Assembly (NCBI GenBank): GCA_003586115.2
Contig: QVOM02000021.1
Coordinates: forward strand, 12,364,478 to 12,428,477
Source of the DNA: Salvator merianae
Taxonomy: Eukaryota; Chordata; Lepidosauria; Squamata; Teiidae
Direction: 5' to 3'
Length of the DNA stretch: 64,000 bases
Both the position numbers and the translations under genes were made by a program. A model generated the notes under the pieces. It did not search any database. It was given only the letters and a program-made list of their open reading frames with translations, and was not told where the DNA came from. Of this stretch, positions 24,176 through 36,288 are shown in pieces; positions within the stretch are counted from its first letter, which is position 1, and every line of letters begins with the position of its first letter.

Positions 24176-24226
24176 GTTTATTGATTGATTGAATGAATCA
24201 TTGATTGATTGATTGACTGATTGATA
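24176..24226. repeat. (TTGA)n microsatellite
   Basis: About a dozen imperfect TTGA/TGAT units at the 3' (A-tail) side of the antisense LINE that follows. It may have grown from that LINE's 3' terminal repeats. Confidence 0.85.
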
Positions 24227-24552
24227 TGCATTTTTATCCTGCCCTATACCTGGCCCTATAGCCAAAGGCAAGGGTAAATAGGCGCGTCTTTACTGCTCTT
24301 CTAAAGACGTAAAGTGAAGAAGCTTGACGCACCTCAGGGGGAAGAGTGTTCCACAGCCTGGGGGCCACCACTGAAAAGGCCCTATCCCAGGTGCCCAGCC
24401 CTTTAGCTATTGTAGGCAGTGGTACAACCAGGAGGACCTCACCTGCAGATCTTAAGGCACAGGCAGGTTGATATGGGAAAAGACGCTCCTTTAGGTATTT
24501 GGGGCCCAAGCCATTTAGGGCATTAAAGGTTAAGGTTAACACCTTGAATTAG
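24227..24552 (-). mobile_element. L2-like LINE, C-terminus of ORF2 and 3' end
   Basis: The minus strand has an open frame of 102 codons (24542-24234): FNALNGLGPKYLKERL, then DRAFSVVAPRLWNTLPPEVR and KTRLFTLAF. This is the conserved C-terminal tail of L2-like ORF2 proteins. The uninterrupted frame suggests this copy is younger than the others in the window. It is 5'-truncated. Confidence 0.85.
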
Positions 24553-27038
24553 GTATATGGCAGTTCCCATTATAAGCACAGTATTATCACAATGATTGCT
24601 GTTGTGATGGAAAATGCAGTTTGGGGCACCTTAAAAGCAAATAGTTTTCTTGAGGCATGCACATGTCTCTCTTCTCAAGACATCTCAAGGGGGAAATCAT
24701 CACAAGCTATTTATTGGCAGTACTTCTACTGCAGCAGGAGTTGCCAGCGACAGGCTTTGCAGGGAACAACAGAGGCAATTGACTGAGGTCCCACTTATTG
24801 AGGGGCTCCATCAAGGGGAAAAAAAAGATAAATATCTTGCTACCTATTACTCACAGTAATTCCTGTAGCCTTCTGTTTATAGAAGTCAACAGCTTTAATG
24901 TAGCACTGCCCCCTGTCCCCAGTCAGTGCTCCAAGGCTTTTAAATTTTTTACCATTATTTTGCAAAAGTCATTCAGTTTTCATTGCAACAGATTCACACA
25001 GCTTCTCTTCTGTAAAATGAATACCGTGGAATTGTATATTAAACTTTGTCTTTGATAGCAGAAAACATATTACAAGAAAATATCCACTACTTCTGATAAA
25101 TTGAAGATTTCTTGGTAGCTAATAAATTACTTTCTATATGCAATCCATTTATCATATTGCTATTTAATTTGGGTCATTGATTTTTTTATTAAAGCAGTGT
25201 CTCAAAAATGGAAAAATGGAATCCTAACATGCCTGGGGAGTTGAGATCTTATTGTGGTGAAAAATAAGAAATAAATGGGCATCTGTGAGATGTGAAGAGG
25301 GGAATGCCTTTTTTAAAAGTTGCGTTTGTGTTTAGTTAATTAATAGAAGTTTTTGCTGTATTCCTTGTAGAGAAGGATACATATCCAGCTTATCTAACAT
25401 CATTATTATCATCATCATCTGGATGCATGTGCTATTATTTTATTAATTCTTTTCAAATTAATTAATGTTCACTACTTTGAGCTTTTCAGAACAAAGGGTG
25501 AGATATAAATACAAAATATAATGCAGTACCATTTAGACTGTGCCATTACGGTATGTCTTAATATATTCCTAATGCGTTTGAGTAGACGTAGTCCCTATTT
25601 AGTTCCATGAAACTTACTTCTAGGCAGATGCCACTGGGAATACCATGTCCACATTGCGCACCTGTCTATCAGAAGCCACGCGTCACCGTAGAACGCCGCA
25701 TTTGCATGGGATGTGGAACTGGTGTGGACCCTCGTGACAAAATGGCAATGGAGCCTTTGAAGCAGTCCCCTATGCATTCTTCAGCAGTGGACCAACCAGC
25801 ATTTGTGTGCCAATAGGAGCAAGCTACTGGGTCGGTCTACCAGGGTGCAAGGAGCCTATGGCCATTTCACCAGGCTCCTGGAAGTGGCCCTGGGCACCTG
25901 ATTAAAAAGCCCTGCCTGGCAACTTCAGAGGCTGGGGACTTGATCTGCGTTACTGACTGCTTCTCCAATCTGGGGCCAAATCGCTTGATCCAGCCCAAGA
26001 TCAGACCTGCACGACAAGGATAATGTGCACATACAGACCTTGCCCTAGTACGCTTTGGTTCAGATATCACACAAAGATAGGAGCACAAAGTGAGGCAGTG
26101 ACAGATCTCAGCAATGCACACAGGTGGCTAATTTAGGTGGATAGAACTGAGATTATACCCAGACACACAAACATATATGTAACAGTTCATTGACCATCAA
26201 TTAGATATAATAAAATAAGATAAAATTTTGGATACCAGGCACAGTAAAAACAAAGTCTCCAAATATAAGCATTTTAAAATCCAGTAATATCACAGGAATC
26301 TGCCAGTGTCTTTCCCCCATAAACAGACTTGGAATATTTTTGATCTATTTTTTCTCCTTTTGATCAGCTTTTTAAATAGAAGAAAGTGCAAATAAGATGG
26401 CAAACCATTATTAAAATTTCTGTTCCAAAACAGCTGAGCAATTTGCTTTTTGTCTTAAGACTTAGAATGTTATTAAAAAAAAAAATCCACACTGTAGGCT
26501 TTTATTACTGATAATATCTAGCAATGTATCCTGTGAGCACAAATGCTCGAAATGGGATTAGCTTCATTGGTAATTTTTAAAAAGACACTTTCCTCTGTTT
26601 TAATATTGTCGGAGTGTTTAAAATGTGTTACATCACTGTGAATATTAAACTGTTTCTGAGCATGCAGAGAATTTTGACTTTATATTGTAGACACAAACAA
26701 TGTTTGAGAGTTGAGAATGAAGAGAAAAATACTGTACTAGTTCTGTTCCTCTGGATGTTCCACTCCATGAAACAGAAGGCTGGCTGTGTGTAGCACTGAG
26801 CCTTTTCTAATAGTCTGACTTCATGTGATGTAGAATCATGGAGAACTAAGTACAGGAGGTTCCTCCCTGAAAATAGTTACCATAGACTGAGGTAGCTTAT
26901 GGAAGGAGTGATCATGGAAGAGGATGGTGCAGTATGCCCATTCTGGCTCTCTCGTCTCCCATGTTCTAGTTATGTATGAGTAGAATGGGGGAGGTTACAA
27001 TAGCAAGCTTCCCTCTGAAATTCTCAAATCATGCCTTA
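24553..27038. other. Intergenic DNA, mostly unassigned
   Basis: 25455-25525 ('ctttgagcttttcagaacaa' then 'gtgagatataaatac') is probably another LINE 3' tail. 25600-25860 is GC-richer without a recognisable frame. 26460-26700 is AT-rich unique-looking sequence. No gene supported. Confidence 0.4.
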
Positions 27039-27680
27039 TAGAATCATAGAGTTGGAAGGGACCTCCAGGGTCATCGAGTCCAACCCCCTGCTCAATGCAG
27101 GATTCACTAAACCATCCCAGACAGATGTCTGTCCAGCCTCTCCTTGAAGACCTCCAGCGAAGGAGAGCTCACCACCTCCTGTGGAAGCCTATTCCATTGA
27201 CTGATTACCCTTCCTGTCAGAAAGTTTTTTTCTAATATCTAGTCTGTACCTACTCCCTTGAAGTTTCATCCCATTGTTTCTAGTCCTTCCTTCTTGTGGA
27301 AGTGAGAATAGGGCCAATCCCTCTGCACTGTGACAGCCCTTCAGATACTTGAAAACAGGTATCATGTCTCCTCTCAGTCTTCTCTTCTGCAGGCTAAACA
27401 TTCCTAGGTCCTTTAACCGTTCCTCGTAGGACATGGTTTGCAGACCACTCACCATTTTGGTAGCCCTCCTCTGAACTTGCTCCAGTTTGTGAATGTCTTT
27501 TTTAAATTGGGGTGCCCAGAACTGGACACAGTACTCCAGATGAGGTCTGACCAAGATAGAGTAAAAAGGGATAATTATTTCTCGGGATCTAGACTCTGTG
27601 CTTCTCTTGATATATCCCAGGATGGTGTTTGCCTTTTTTGCAGCTGCATCACATTGTTGACTCATGTTAAATCTGTGATC
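27039..27680 (-). mobile_element. CR1 LINE, 3' end with intact reverse-transcriptase tail
   Basis: The 3' end 'tagaatcatagagttggaag' (antisense) is the classic CR1 terminus with its ATTCTATG-type repeat. The minus strand keeps a 158-codon frame (27665-27189): AAKKANTILGYIKRS, then HLEYCVQFWAPQFKKDI, LEQVQRRATKM and FSLQKRRLRGDMI. This is the end of CR1 ORF2. 5'-truncated near 27680. The open frame and clean 3' end mark it as a comparatively recent insertion. Confidence 0.95.
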
Positions 27681-28195
27681 TTGTCTGCAGGGCAGATCAC
27701 ACTACACTCTGGTAAGATCCTTACATAAAGTTTCCAGTCAGAGGCTTGCTCCTCCGCCATTGCGGTTGTGGAAGTGTTATATGGGCTCTAACTGGCTATG
27801 TCATGAAGGCACATGAGAACATCAGCTTCTTGAAGCTGAGAAAGGCTTGTGTCTGGACCTGAGATTTTTCACATTTCAGGCCTGTTTAAACACACATATT
27901 TTCATCTTTATCAAATTACCTGCCCATACCTCTTTTCATGTTAATACATAAATCTGCCAACTCACCCACCCTCCATATAATTCCACGAATTACCTATGTA
28001 TCTCAGTCTGGACGCAGTCTCAGCCAGTGGTTGGATGAGTGACTGTTTGGGAACCACACAGAGCCTTTACAGAACCATGGGTCTGCACATCCCTGCGCCC
28101 TCTTTGTGTCATGAGAGAGCTCAAAGGATGCAGAGACCACATGTCTTCACTCCCTTTGAGCACTCATTCTGCCATTAATGCTCATAAGAATGGTA
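27681..28195. other. Intergenic DNA, nothing recognised
   Basis: No supported feature. Confidence 0.4.
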
Positions 28196-28281
28196 ATTCA
28201 TTTTATCTGTTTTATAATGACTTTATTGTGACTCACACTAAGACCTCCAGGTATAGGGCAGGATAGAAAAATAAATAACTA
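28196..28281 (+). mobile_element. L2-like LINE 3' end
   Basis: Contains 'ttattgtgactcacactaag', 'acctccaggtatagggcagg' and an 'aaaaataaataac' tail, matching the L2-like 3' ends elsewhere in the window. Confidence 0.65.
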
Positions 28282-29163
28282 CAGAATTCCGTGCAGGAGC
28301 TGCTCCATGCAGACGTACTTTAAGTCACTGCTCAGTACAATAGGCACAGAAAATGGCCAACTTCCACAGCCATTTCTTCTATTGATGTAAACTCTGGGTG
28401 GAAACAATGAAACCGAGGAGCAAAATCTCCCTGGTTCTGAAATTTTCATGGAGATGAACAGTGGTGGGTAGCACACCATTGCTGTAGTGCTCATCAGTGC
28501 AGCCAGTGAAGAGCACGCAGCATGGCTCTTCATTTGCAGTGCTGCAGCAGTCGGCCTCCACTATGTGCAGAACCTGCCTTAGTCTGAGTGTGGAGGAAAG
28601 ATGAAGTAAAGCTAAAGACACTCCTGAGTTCAACCACGTTCCTGTTGACTATGTGAACACTCTTATGAAGTTTTCTTGACAATTAAAAAAATGTTTTGTC
28701 ATTCCCCTCTTCTGGAACATTTATTGACTTCTTGGTCTAGCCTTCATTCCTCTGATTTTATGGGAATGTCCCATCAAAGCACTAAGCAAGTCCAACACTG
28801 CTTGACTTTTTAAGATCAGCCAAGGTCCACTAGGTGCTGTCACATGTTGAGATAAAGAAAATACTATATTTATATCTGTTTGCCCAAACATCTTCTGCTG
28901 TTTTTCCTTGCTTGTTTTTACTGCTTTTAGTTATTCTAAGGTACAGATGTTGCATCCAGAGCTTGTAATAGTAGAAATATTTTCAATGGATAAAATCAAA
29001 TGAGAGAGTATTGCCATTGGTCTATATAGTGCTTTATAATACAGTAGAGGCAGAAGCAGCCAGAGTGCATGAATGTAGGGAAAAGCTTTTCCCCTGCTCT
29101 AGTTTGTGGGCTTTCCTAATTCTGCTTTGCACTGGCAAATGTTCAGGTCAGATTTGCTGATGC
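28282..29163. other. Intergenic DNA with a possible SINE scrap
   Basis: 28660-28790 resembles a degraded antisense copy of the SINE at 1540 ('gttttcttgacaa', 'cccctcttctgg'). The rest is unassigned. Confidence 0.35.
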
Positions 29164-29243
29164 AGCAAGCACTTCAAACGAAGTCCACAAACTGAAGCAG
29201 GAGAGCAAGCACTTCAAACGAAGTCCACAAACTGAAGCAGGAC
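29164..29243. repeat. Perfect 40 bp tandem duplication
   Basis: The 40-base unit beginning 'agcaagcacttcaaacgaag' occurs at 29164-29203 and 29204-29243, differing at most at the last base. Near-identity implies a recent duplication. Confidence 0.95.
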
Positions 29244-29939
29244 AAGCAGAGAACCTTCTGTTGCTCATGCCAACTAGAAGACAAGCCCTTACCTTGAAAA
29301 ATACAGCCAATGGGAAAAAGAGTAGTAAAGATGGAAGTGATATGCATGGTTTCCAGTTGCATGAGCTGCACTTAGGATTAGTAACTGGCTGAGGCTGCAT
29401 CTACACTTACCTGGTGAAGTACCTGGTAAAGCGTCTCCTGCTGCCATTTTCCACTTGTAAGATAAAACTGTGCCTATGTTCCTGATGTGCGCCGACACAT
29501 ACTGCAGCCCTGCTAACATAGTGGCTGCCATGCATTTGGAAAACAGGTAAGTTTCCTACATCACTGGGGCTCCATGCAAGTAAGCTAAAAGCCCCAAAGA
29601 GAGCTGGGTAGGTCAGCTAAAGTACCTGACAGTTCCTGGGCTCTACTGCCATTTGTTGAAGCACAAACTGCAGTTTGTCACATCCCTAGTCTGAAGACAA
29701 AAGAACAGTTTGCTATTACAAAGGACTATTTATGATCAGAACCAGGAATGTGAGAATCAGGAATCAAGATAAACTTGATGTGGTTAAAGCAAAGATTTCA
29801 GAACTAAAGTTGGCATCTTTGGAATCAGTGGATTAAAATGGACTGGAATATCAGATGATCACCAGATGTTCTACTGCAGATAGGTAGCCTACGAGAGAAA
29901 TGTGCAATAGCTCTTATTTGTCCATAAAAGGAAGTCAAA
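29244..29939. other. Intergenic DNA, possible old DNA transposon
   Basis: 29395-29645 starts 'ggctgcatctacacttacct' and is GC-richer than its surroundings, which recalls the start of an inverted-repeat element. No matching right end was found. Otherwise nothing. Confidence 0.35.
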
Positions 29940-30868
29940 GGGCCTGTTTGCACTTGCAACTAGTGTCAGGAACACTCACTAGTCAAGTGCGTTCGCACCA
30001 GAGGACGGTTGTAGTGACCAACAGCGGACCTCATCCACCGCCAATCCCTACTATCGCCGGACAAGTAAAAAGGTGTCCAAATCCTCATCTGAAGCTCAAA
30101 GTGAGCTTCAGGTGAGGATTCGTTTGCACCTACCCTGTCCATGACGGTGGCAGCCATCTTCCGGGCGATGAGCCCACCCATCATACATTTGTGATCTCGC
30201 GATCACGCAATGCATGATGGGCAATGGGGCCTATCCCTTTGCGTGGGCCCGAGCGAGGCCCCAGTTGGGCTCACACCGCCATGATCAGACCTGGGACGCC
30301 AGTTAGGGCTGCCCCATTCGGGTAATCATTTGGGTGATCAGGCCGGGCAGGCCCGATCCGGAAGGCCCGATTGCACTATGGGGGATGGGGTGGGGTGAGG
30401 CCCAGTGTGCATGCGCGAGTCATGTCATTGGCATGTGCACTGCACGGGCCTCCCAGTCACCATGGCAGCAGCCTGACGCTCACAGGCCATTGCCGTGGCG
30501 ACCACCCTTCGTGCCCGCGATTGTGCACCGAAATGCCAGACAGGGTGCAGCGCAGCCCCATCTGGCGTCCCAGGCCTGATCGCAGAGGCGTGGGCCCAAC
30601 TGGGGCCCGCGAGAAGGGGTAGGCCCCATTGTCCACTGCGTGTGCACGTGCGTGTGGAGCTGCTGCGGTCACCATGGCAGCAGCCAGACACTTGCTGGAC
30701 ACTGTCATGGCGAGCATCAGGCATGGATAATGGCATTCGCAACACCATTATCCAGCCTAAGATAGGTTTTCAGGCCCTAGCGTGCAGACAGTGTCTGCAC
30801 GATGGAGTCTGTTCCACGCTAGAATGGGCTAATTAACCCATTCTAGCGTGGGAAGTGCGAACAGGCCC
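29940..30868. mobile_element. Fold-back DNA transposon with nested inverted and direct repeats
   Basis: The left end 'gggcctgtttgcactt' is matched by the reverse complement of the right end, 'gggcctgttcgcactt'. Inside lie: a 19 bp hairpin at about 30079-30119 ('aatcctcatctgaagctca' and its inverse); inverted arms of about 100 bp at about 30218-30320 and 30525-30640; direct repeats of about 65 bp around 'gtcaccatggcagcagcc' (30454 and 30668); and two palindromes near 30785 and 30818-30855. The 929 bp unit is GC- and CpG-rich within AT-rich DNA. No transposase frame. Confidence 0.75.
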
Positions 30869-30989
30869 AAACATTGTGCTTGATTACAACTCAGGGTGAT
30901 TTCAATCTGAATCCAAGGCAGATAATTTAACATTACAGTGATCCAAACCTGTGTTCTAACTGCAGATGCCAAGAAGGTAGAAGCTGATG

Positions 30990-33215
30990 AATAGACATTG
31001 CTGAATGGAAAACATAAAAAATCAAATTTACTATATAGTTTGCAATCAAAGATGGAAGAACTGTATCTGTTTAGCAGAAACAAGATTGGGAGGTGATTGT
31101 GGTTCAGATCATCAACTTTTAATTGCAAAATTCAAAATCAAAAAAAAGAAAACAGTGAAAGCAAAGTTATCATTCCAACAAGGTATGAGCTCAGCAATGT
31201 TCTATATGAATACACAGAAAAGGTGAAGCACAGATTTAATGGATTAGATCTGACTGATAGAGTACATGAAGAACTTTGGGCAGATGTTTGGGATATCACA
31301 CAAGATGTGACAACAAAAAACTCTGAAAAGAAAGAAGCAAAATAAGGCGATAATCTAAGGCTTTGAAAATAGGTAAGGAAAGAAGAAAAGGAAAAAGGCA
31401 AGGGAGATAATGAAAAATGTGCCCAAATAAATGCATATCTAAGCAAACAACACAAAGAAATCTCATTGGTAGCCATTTTTTGGGCTGTTGTGCTGTGTTC
31501 CACAGTTCTTCTGAGAACCTAAGCTTTTGAATATAGCTACAATATAGCTAGCTATATCCAAAAGCTTAGGTTCTCAGAAGAACTATGGAACATGGCACAA
31601 CAAGCCCCCCAACGGCTACAAATGAGATTGAAACTGGTCGTGAAAGCCTACATTGTACCAATGCAAAGAAATTAAAGACAACCAAATGGGAAAAACAAGA
31701 GGTGTGTTAAAGAAACTTGCAAAACTGAAACTTCTGTGCAAAAAATGGGCAAAATGACAAAGAGGGAAGGGACCTAGCAGAAGTAGAAGGCAGAGATGGA
31801 TGGAAAATATGGAATAGCTATATATGTGAGATCCTAAAACATATGATAGTACAATCACAACTCTAGAGTCAGGCAACTTGGGACATTGAAAAGGGCTTTA
31901 GGAAGTATTGCTAATATCAAAGTGCCCTGTGCAAGCAAATCTGGAAAACGCAACAGTGTCAACGAATTGTTAAAAGATTGGCCTATATTGTAATGTCAAA
32001 AAAGGGATAGTGCCAAAGAATGTTCAAATTATTGAACAGCACTTATCGCACAGATCAGCAAGGGAATACTTACAATCCAGCAGCCTAGACTTCAACAATA
32101 TATAGTCCAAGAACTGCTAGATGCACAAGCTGGCTTCAGAGGCAGCAGAGACAGCAGAGATCAAACTGTCAACATCCACTGGATAATGAAAAAGTTGGGG
32201 AGTCCCAGGAAAATATTTCTTTCAGTTTTATTGACTATACTAAAGCTTTTGATTGTGAAGACCACAATACACTGTGGTTAGCCCTTAAAGAAATAGGGGT
32301 ATTGGGCCATCTTATTTGCCTCATGCTGTCTCTATATGCTGATCAAAAAGCAACAATATGGAAAAACCAAATGGTTTAAAACAGGGAAAGGAGCGTGTCA
32401 AGGCTGTATAATGTCACCTTTTTTAATTTATATGCAGAAAGGATCACTTGTAAAGCCAATCCAGAAGAATCAGATGCAAAACTTAAAATTGCCAGAAGTA
32501 TTAGCAACCTCAGATGTGCAGATGATGCCACTCTGATGGTGAAAAGCGAAGATTTAAGGTGAAATATGAGACTACAAAGGCTGTCTTGCTTAGCAACACC
32601 AAAAACTAAGATTAGATCAACTAGTCACATCACCTAACTACAAGTAGAAGTCGTCTAGTCAATAACAGATTTTATCTACCTAGGTTCAAAAATGTCTGCA
32701 ACTATTGCAATCATGAAATTAAGACATGCTTGCTTTATGTGATAAAAACTATGGCAAGTCTAGGCAAGAACCTAAGATGGAGGGACATCGTATTATCAAT
32801 AAATATCAGTCTAGTCAGAGATACAGTCTTCACAGTTGCAATCTATGGCAGTGAGAGTTGGTCCATCAGCGAGGTTCAGCAACAGAAAATTCATGATTTT
32901 GAACTGTGGCATGGAGAAAGCAATTGAGAATTCCATGGATTGCTAGAATATCAGTATTCAAAGAATACTCACTGGAATGACAAATAGTAACACCAAATCA
33001 TAAATACTCTGGCCTATGTAATGCAAAGGCAAGACTCACTGGAAAAACCCTGAAGCTGGGAAAAATAAGAGGCAAAAGAAGAAGAGGATGACATAAGCTA
33101 AAATGGATAGATAGTATTAAGGAAGTGATTAATATAAACTTACAGGAACCTGAAAGAGTAGCTGCTATAAAGGGTAACAAAGAGTTAGACTAAGTGACTG
33201 AACCACAAACCATGG
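30990..33215 (+). mobile_element. RTE-BovB LINE, 5'-truncated and decayed
   Basis: The plus strand encodes, in three frames, the end of the BovB endonuclease (CGSDHQLLIAKFKIK at about 31094, FNGLDLTDRVHEELWADVWD at about 31230), then reverse-transcriptase blocks. These are AQAGFRGSRDSRDQT near 32128, GACQGCIMSPF near 32390, CADDATLMVKSEDL near 32515, DFIYLGSKMSA near 32670 and VAIYGSESWS near 32836. The GRRRR-type basic C-terminus and final LSD* segment follow near 33060-33200. Numerous stops. A palindromic insert interrupts it at 31461-31627. Confidence 0.9.
31461..31627. repeat. 167 bp imperfect palindrome inside BovB
   Basis: The left arm ('tctcattggtagcc...', with 'gttcttctgagaacctaagc') is the inverse of the right arm ('gcttaggttctcagaagaac... 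ggctacaaatgaga'). Arms are about 75 bp with few mismatches, and the centre is the AT-rich 'tatagctacaatatagct'. It sits between the endonuclease and reverse-transcriptase regions of the BovB copy, where no such sequence belongs. Confidence 0.9.
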
Positions 33216-33427
33216 CTAGCTTCATTTGCATGAGCTTTCCAGGACCAATGATTCATTGTCAACAACCACACAAAGGGCTAATTGCCAAGAGCAAAACAAC
33301 ACAATTGTATTCCACCAACCTAACATTCATTTACCAACATCTTTAAGAAAGGTGACAAGGTAACTGAGACCAACAGTTACATTTGACTCTTTTAGCAGTC
33401 ATATCCTCTGAAGATGAATACCATTAG

Positions 33428-33515
33428 CCAGATCTGAAAGCTTGGGTTCAAAGCAGAATTATGGAACATGGCATAAAATCCCCATAACTGAGACAAGTGA
33501 GATGAAAACCAGTTG
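33428..33515 (+). repeat. Half-copy of the 31461 palindrome arm
   Basis: 'gaaagcttgggttc', 'cagaattatggaacatggca' and 'gtgagatgaaaaccag' follow the right arm of the palindrome and its flank in the same order. It begins about 210 bases beyond the BovB 3' end. Confidence 0.6.
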
Positions 33516-33604
33516 TGGGTCCATTCTTCCATTATAATATTACTGTGATTCCCTTTCTCTTCTTTATTACAAGGCCCACAGTCTCACAATCTTCACCTGG
33601 GAAT

Positions 33605-33900
33605 TTGCTGATATTTGGCTTTGCGGCTTTTTAGTTTGGAAAGGAGACAACAGAAAGGGGACATGATAGAGGTTGTTAAAATTATACAGTGTTGGCACAG
33701 TGGATGGGGAAGGTTTTCTTTCATTCTCAAAATACCAGGGGTCACCCAATGAAGCTGAATTCTGGAAGAATCAGGACAGGTTTTTTTTTTCAACTCCGTG
33801 CATAGTTCAACTCTGGAATTTGCTACCACAAGATACCATGTGGTGTTTGCCACCAGACTAGATGATTTCAAAAAGTTTTGACCAACTCACAGAAGTTGGG
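33605..33900 (+). mobile_element. CR1-type LINE fragment, end of ORF2
   Basis: The plus strand reads LFSLERRQQKGDMIEVVKI-like sequence near 33622-33685, then VQLWNLLPQDT near 33810. This is the C-terminal part of a CR1-type ORF2 with frame changes. It resembles 8160-8400 but is more diverged. Confidence 0.7.
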
Positions 33901-36097
33901 AATCATCAAGGGCTTTTAGCCCTGATAAAAGGAGATTGCGAGAAGGGTAGGCTGTCTGCTCATTTTCTGTTAGTGGGCTTCCTTGCACAACTGGTTGGGT
34001 ACTGTGAGAAACTGCTAGACTAAATAGGCCACAGTGCAATTAAATAGGACATTTATGCTCTAATAGGCCATGTTTGCTGGAGCAGATGTGAGTACTAGTC
34101 CAACAAGATCAAAGCAGGGGGCTATTCATTCGTCAACCCAGACAAAGGCTTACCTCAATGTTTTATTACTCAAAGACAAGAAAGCAAAATATTACTTGTG
34201 TTCAATGTTTGTTGTTGTTTTTACATGTGTTCTCTCTCTGCTTTGAGAACTGTGATTCTTGTGAGTCGAACTTACATGTATTCTAATTTTGGCTAAAAAG
34301 AATCACATTTTCTCCAGCTAAGCTTCCCTGAAATATATAATCCTGAGACCAAAAATTCTATGGTCTCTCATTTGTGATGCTGCAGATGTTGCTGGACCAT
34401 ATCTATCAACATTTTTAACTACTGGCCACGCTGGCTGGAACAAAGGGTAATGAAGAACCCGACACTCTAATACTGGGATTAGATTTATCACAAGGGTTTG
34501 CATGTATTCTAAAATTTAGTTATCACCGTTTTAATGAAAAAAAGGTCAAGGAAGCTCATGACGTAAAATTCCTGGGATGTGAAACACTAGCTAAAAATGG
34601 AAAGTATACTAAAAAAAGAAAACAACTTTTCCTAATCCTGAAAAGACTTAAGCTCAATTAATGTTACAATAACATAGACGGTAAAAATGTTTACAGTACT
34701 ATATTTTCATATTGGACTTACCCAAGCAACATTTCAAGCCTTTAGTTGCAACTGTATACATATTTACCTAAGAGTTGATATACTCAAGAGTTGATATATT
34801 CAAGAAGGCACTTGCACCATTACACTGTAAATCCCTCACTCTTCAGATAAGGCTAAAGTCAGGACAGCTGCAGGATGGAATACATCACGGCAAAATCAGT
34901 GCAGTCCTTAAAATCTATTGCACTGCCATTTCCTACAGCTAAAAGAAGTATGTAGCAAAAGGCACAGTCTCTAAATTACTGATAAGTTTTTTATGTAGTT
35001 TGAGATTAATGTAACAAAATAAATCAAAATGACACAGGACTGGAAAATTTAATTTTAATGCTTTATAATTTGGAAAGATCAGAACTTATTTTCTTGTACA
35101 TTTAGCCATCTACAAGGTAATTGTTCCAGATAGTTACATATAGTTTTCAGCTTTCAGCACAAGCATACTAACATTTTGTTAGTAACCTGAAAGGTGTTCT
35201 TAGAAAATGATTTCTTACATCAGAGGACAAGTGGATTTAGATATAACACATTTTGCCCCAAAAGAAAGCCTCTCTTTAAAATGGGAGGTCTGAGAGAGAG
35301 TTGGGTAGGAAGAAGTCGCATTAATGCTGTCTTATGACAGCATTCCCTCATCTGTAATCTTCATTTTCACAGATGAAGACTGAGATATTCAGTCTATCAT
35401 CATCATTCTGGGAAGCTTTGGCTTACTATGTTTAACCAACTAAAAAGGGCACTTTTCTATAACAGAAAATGTAGATCTCCAAGCTCTTATTTATTCAGTA
35501 TATAATGATACATTAGCTTCCTACTATGTTAGGAACAGGAGATCACTTTGCACATCATACGCAAAGAAATCCATCTCTGGATGTATACACAACATCTTAA
35601 ATCAAACGATTTTCTGAACTGCTAAAACAAGAGAAAAATTACTAAACTTTTTCATTGTCCATGGATCATCTTAGGACATTTAAAACATTTGGATGACTTC
35701 ATTTGCTTTTATGCAAGTAGAACACTGGAGTTCAACTTCTCATAGAGGAAACCTATACAACACTAGCCACTATTTATACCAATTATTTATACTATTTCAG
35801 TTGTTCATTTAAGAACACATATGCCATCATCCTTTCCCACTTGTAGCTCTATCATTCTTTAAATTTTATATTTTATTAGTTTATAACATACAATATTGTA
35901 AGGCAGTCTAAAATAGCTGATATCCCTGCAGAAAAATCCATCAGTGTTAGAAACACATGATTGTAAAATCAAAGCCATTTCCACTCTACTTTTAATCACT
36001 GGCTTTCATAGAATTTCTCTTCTGGAAAACTTTAATGGATGCATAAATAACAATGTCATGGAAGCAGCATGTAAAATTAATTAAGAAAGAATGTATA
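33901..36097. other. DNA downstream of IPO11, nothing recognised
   Basis: AT-rich, largely unique-looking sequence. If the near poly(A) signal at 36098 is bypassed, further AATAAA hexamers on the minus strand (for example 35872-35877 and 35490-35495) could extend the IPO11 3' untranslated region into it. Confidence 0.45.
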
Positions 36098-36103
36098 TTT
36101 ATT
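36098..36103 (-). terminator. Candidate IPO11 poly(A) signal
   Basis: AATAAA on the minus strand, about 186 bases after the IPO11 stop codon. It is the first canonical hexamer downstream. Use cannot be shown from sequence alone. Confidence 0.35.
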
Positions 36104-36288
36104 GTTTCGATCTGGTCTTCACTGCAAAAATAACAGAAAAAAATAGTGCCATAACCTCTCTACCTTAATCTTCATCACAACTTCTCTTTTTTAAAGCTGG
36201 TTTTAGTGGTTAGATAGAAGGCTGCCTAATTTGCCCTTGTAATACTGAAGAGAAGTAACGATTGTAGAAAATCTTTGTCTCTGCTTTC

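Noticed and set aside
30240..30720. CpG island promoter
   Set aside because: The CpG-rich patch lies wholly inside an inverted-repeat transposon and has no adjacent gene.
1..36288. HTR1A, the gene expected some distance downstream of IPO11 in vertebrates
   Set aside because: It would appear as an open frame of over 400 codons with seven membrane helices; none is present in the window.
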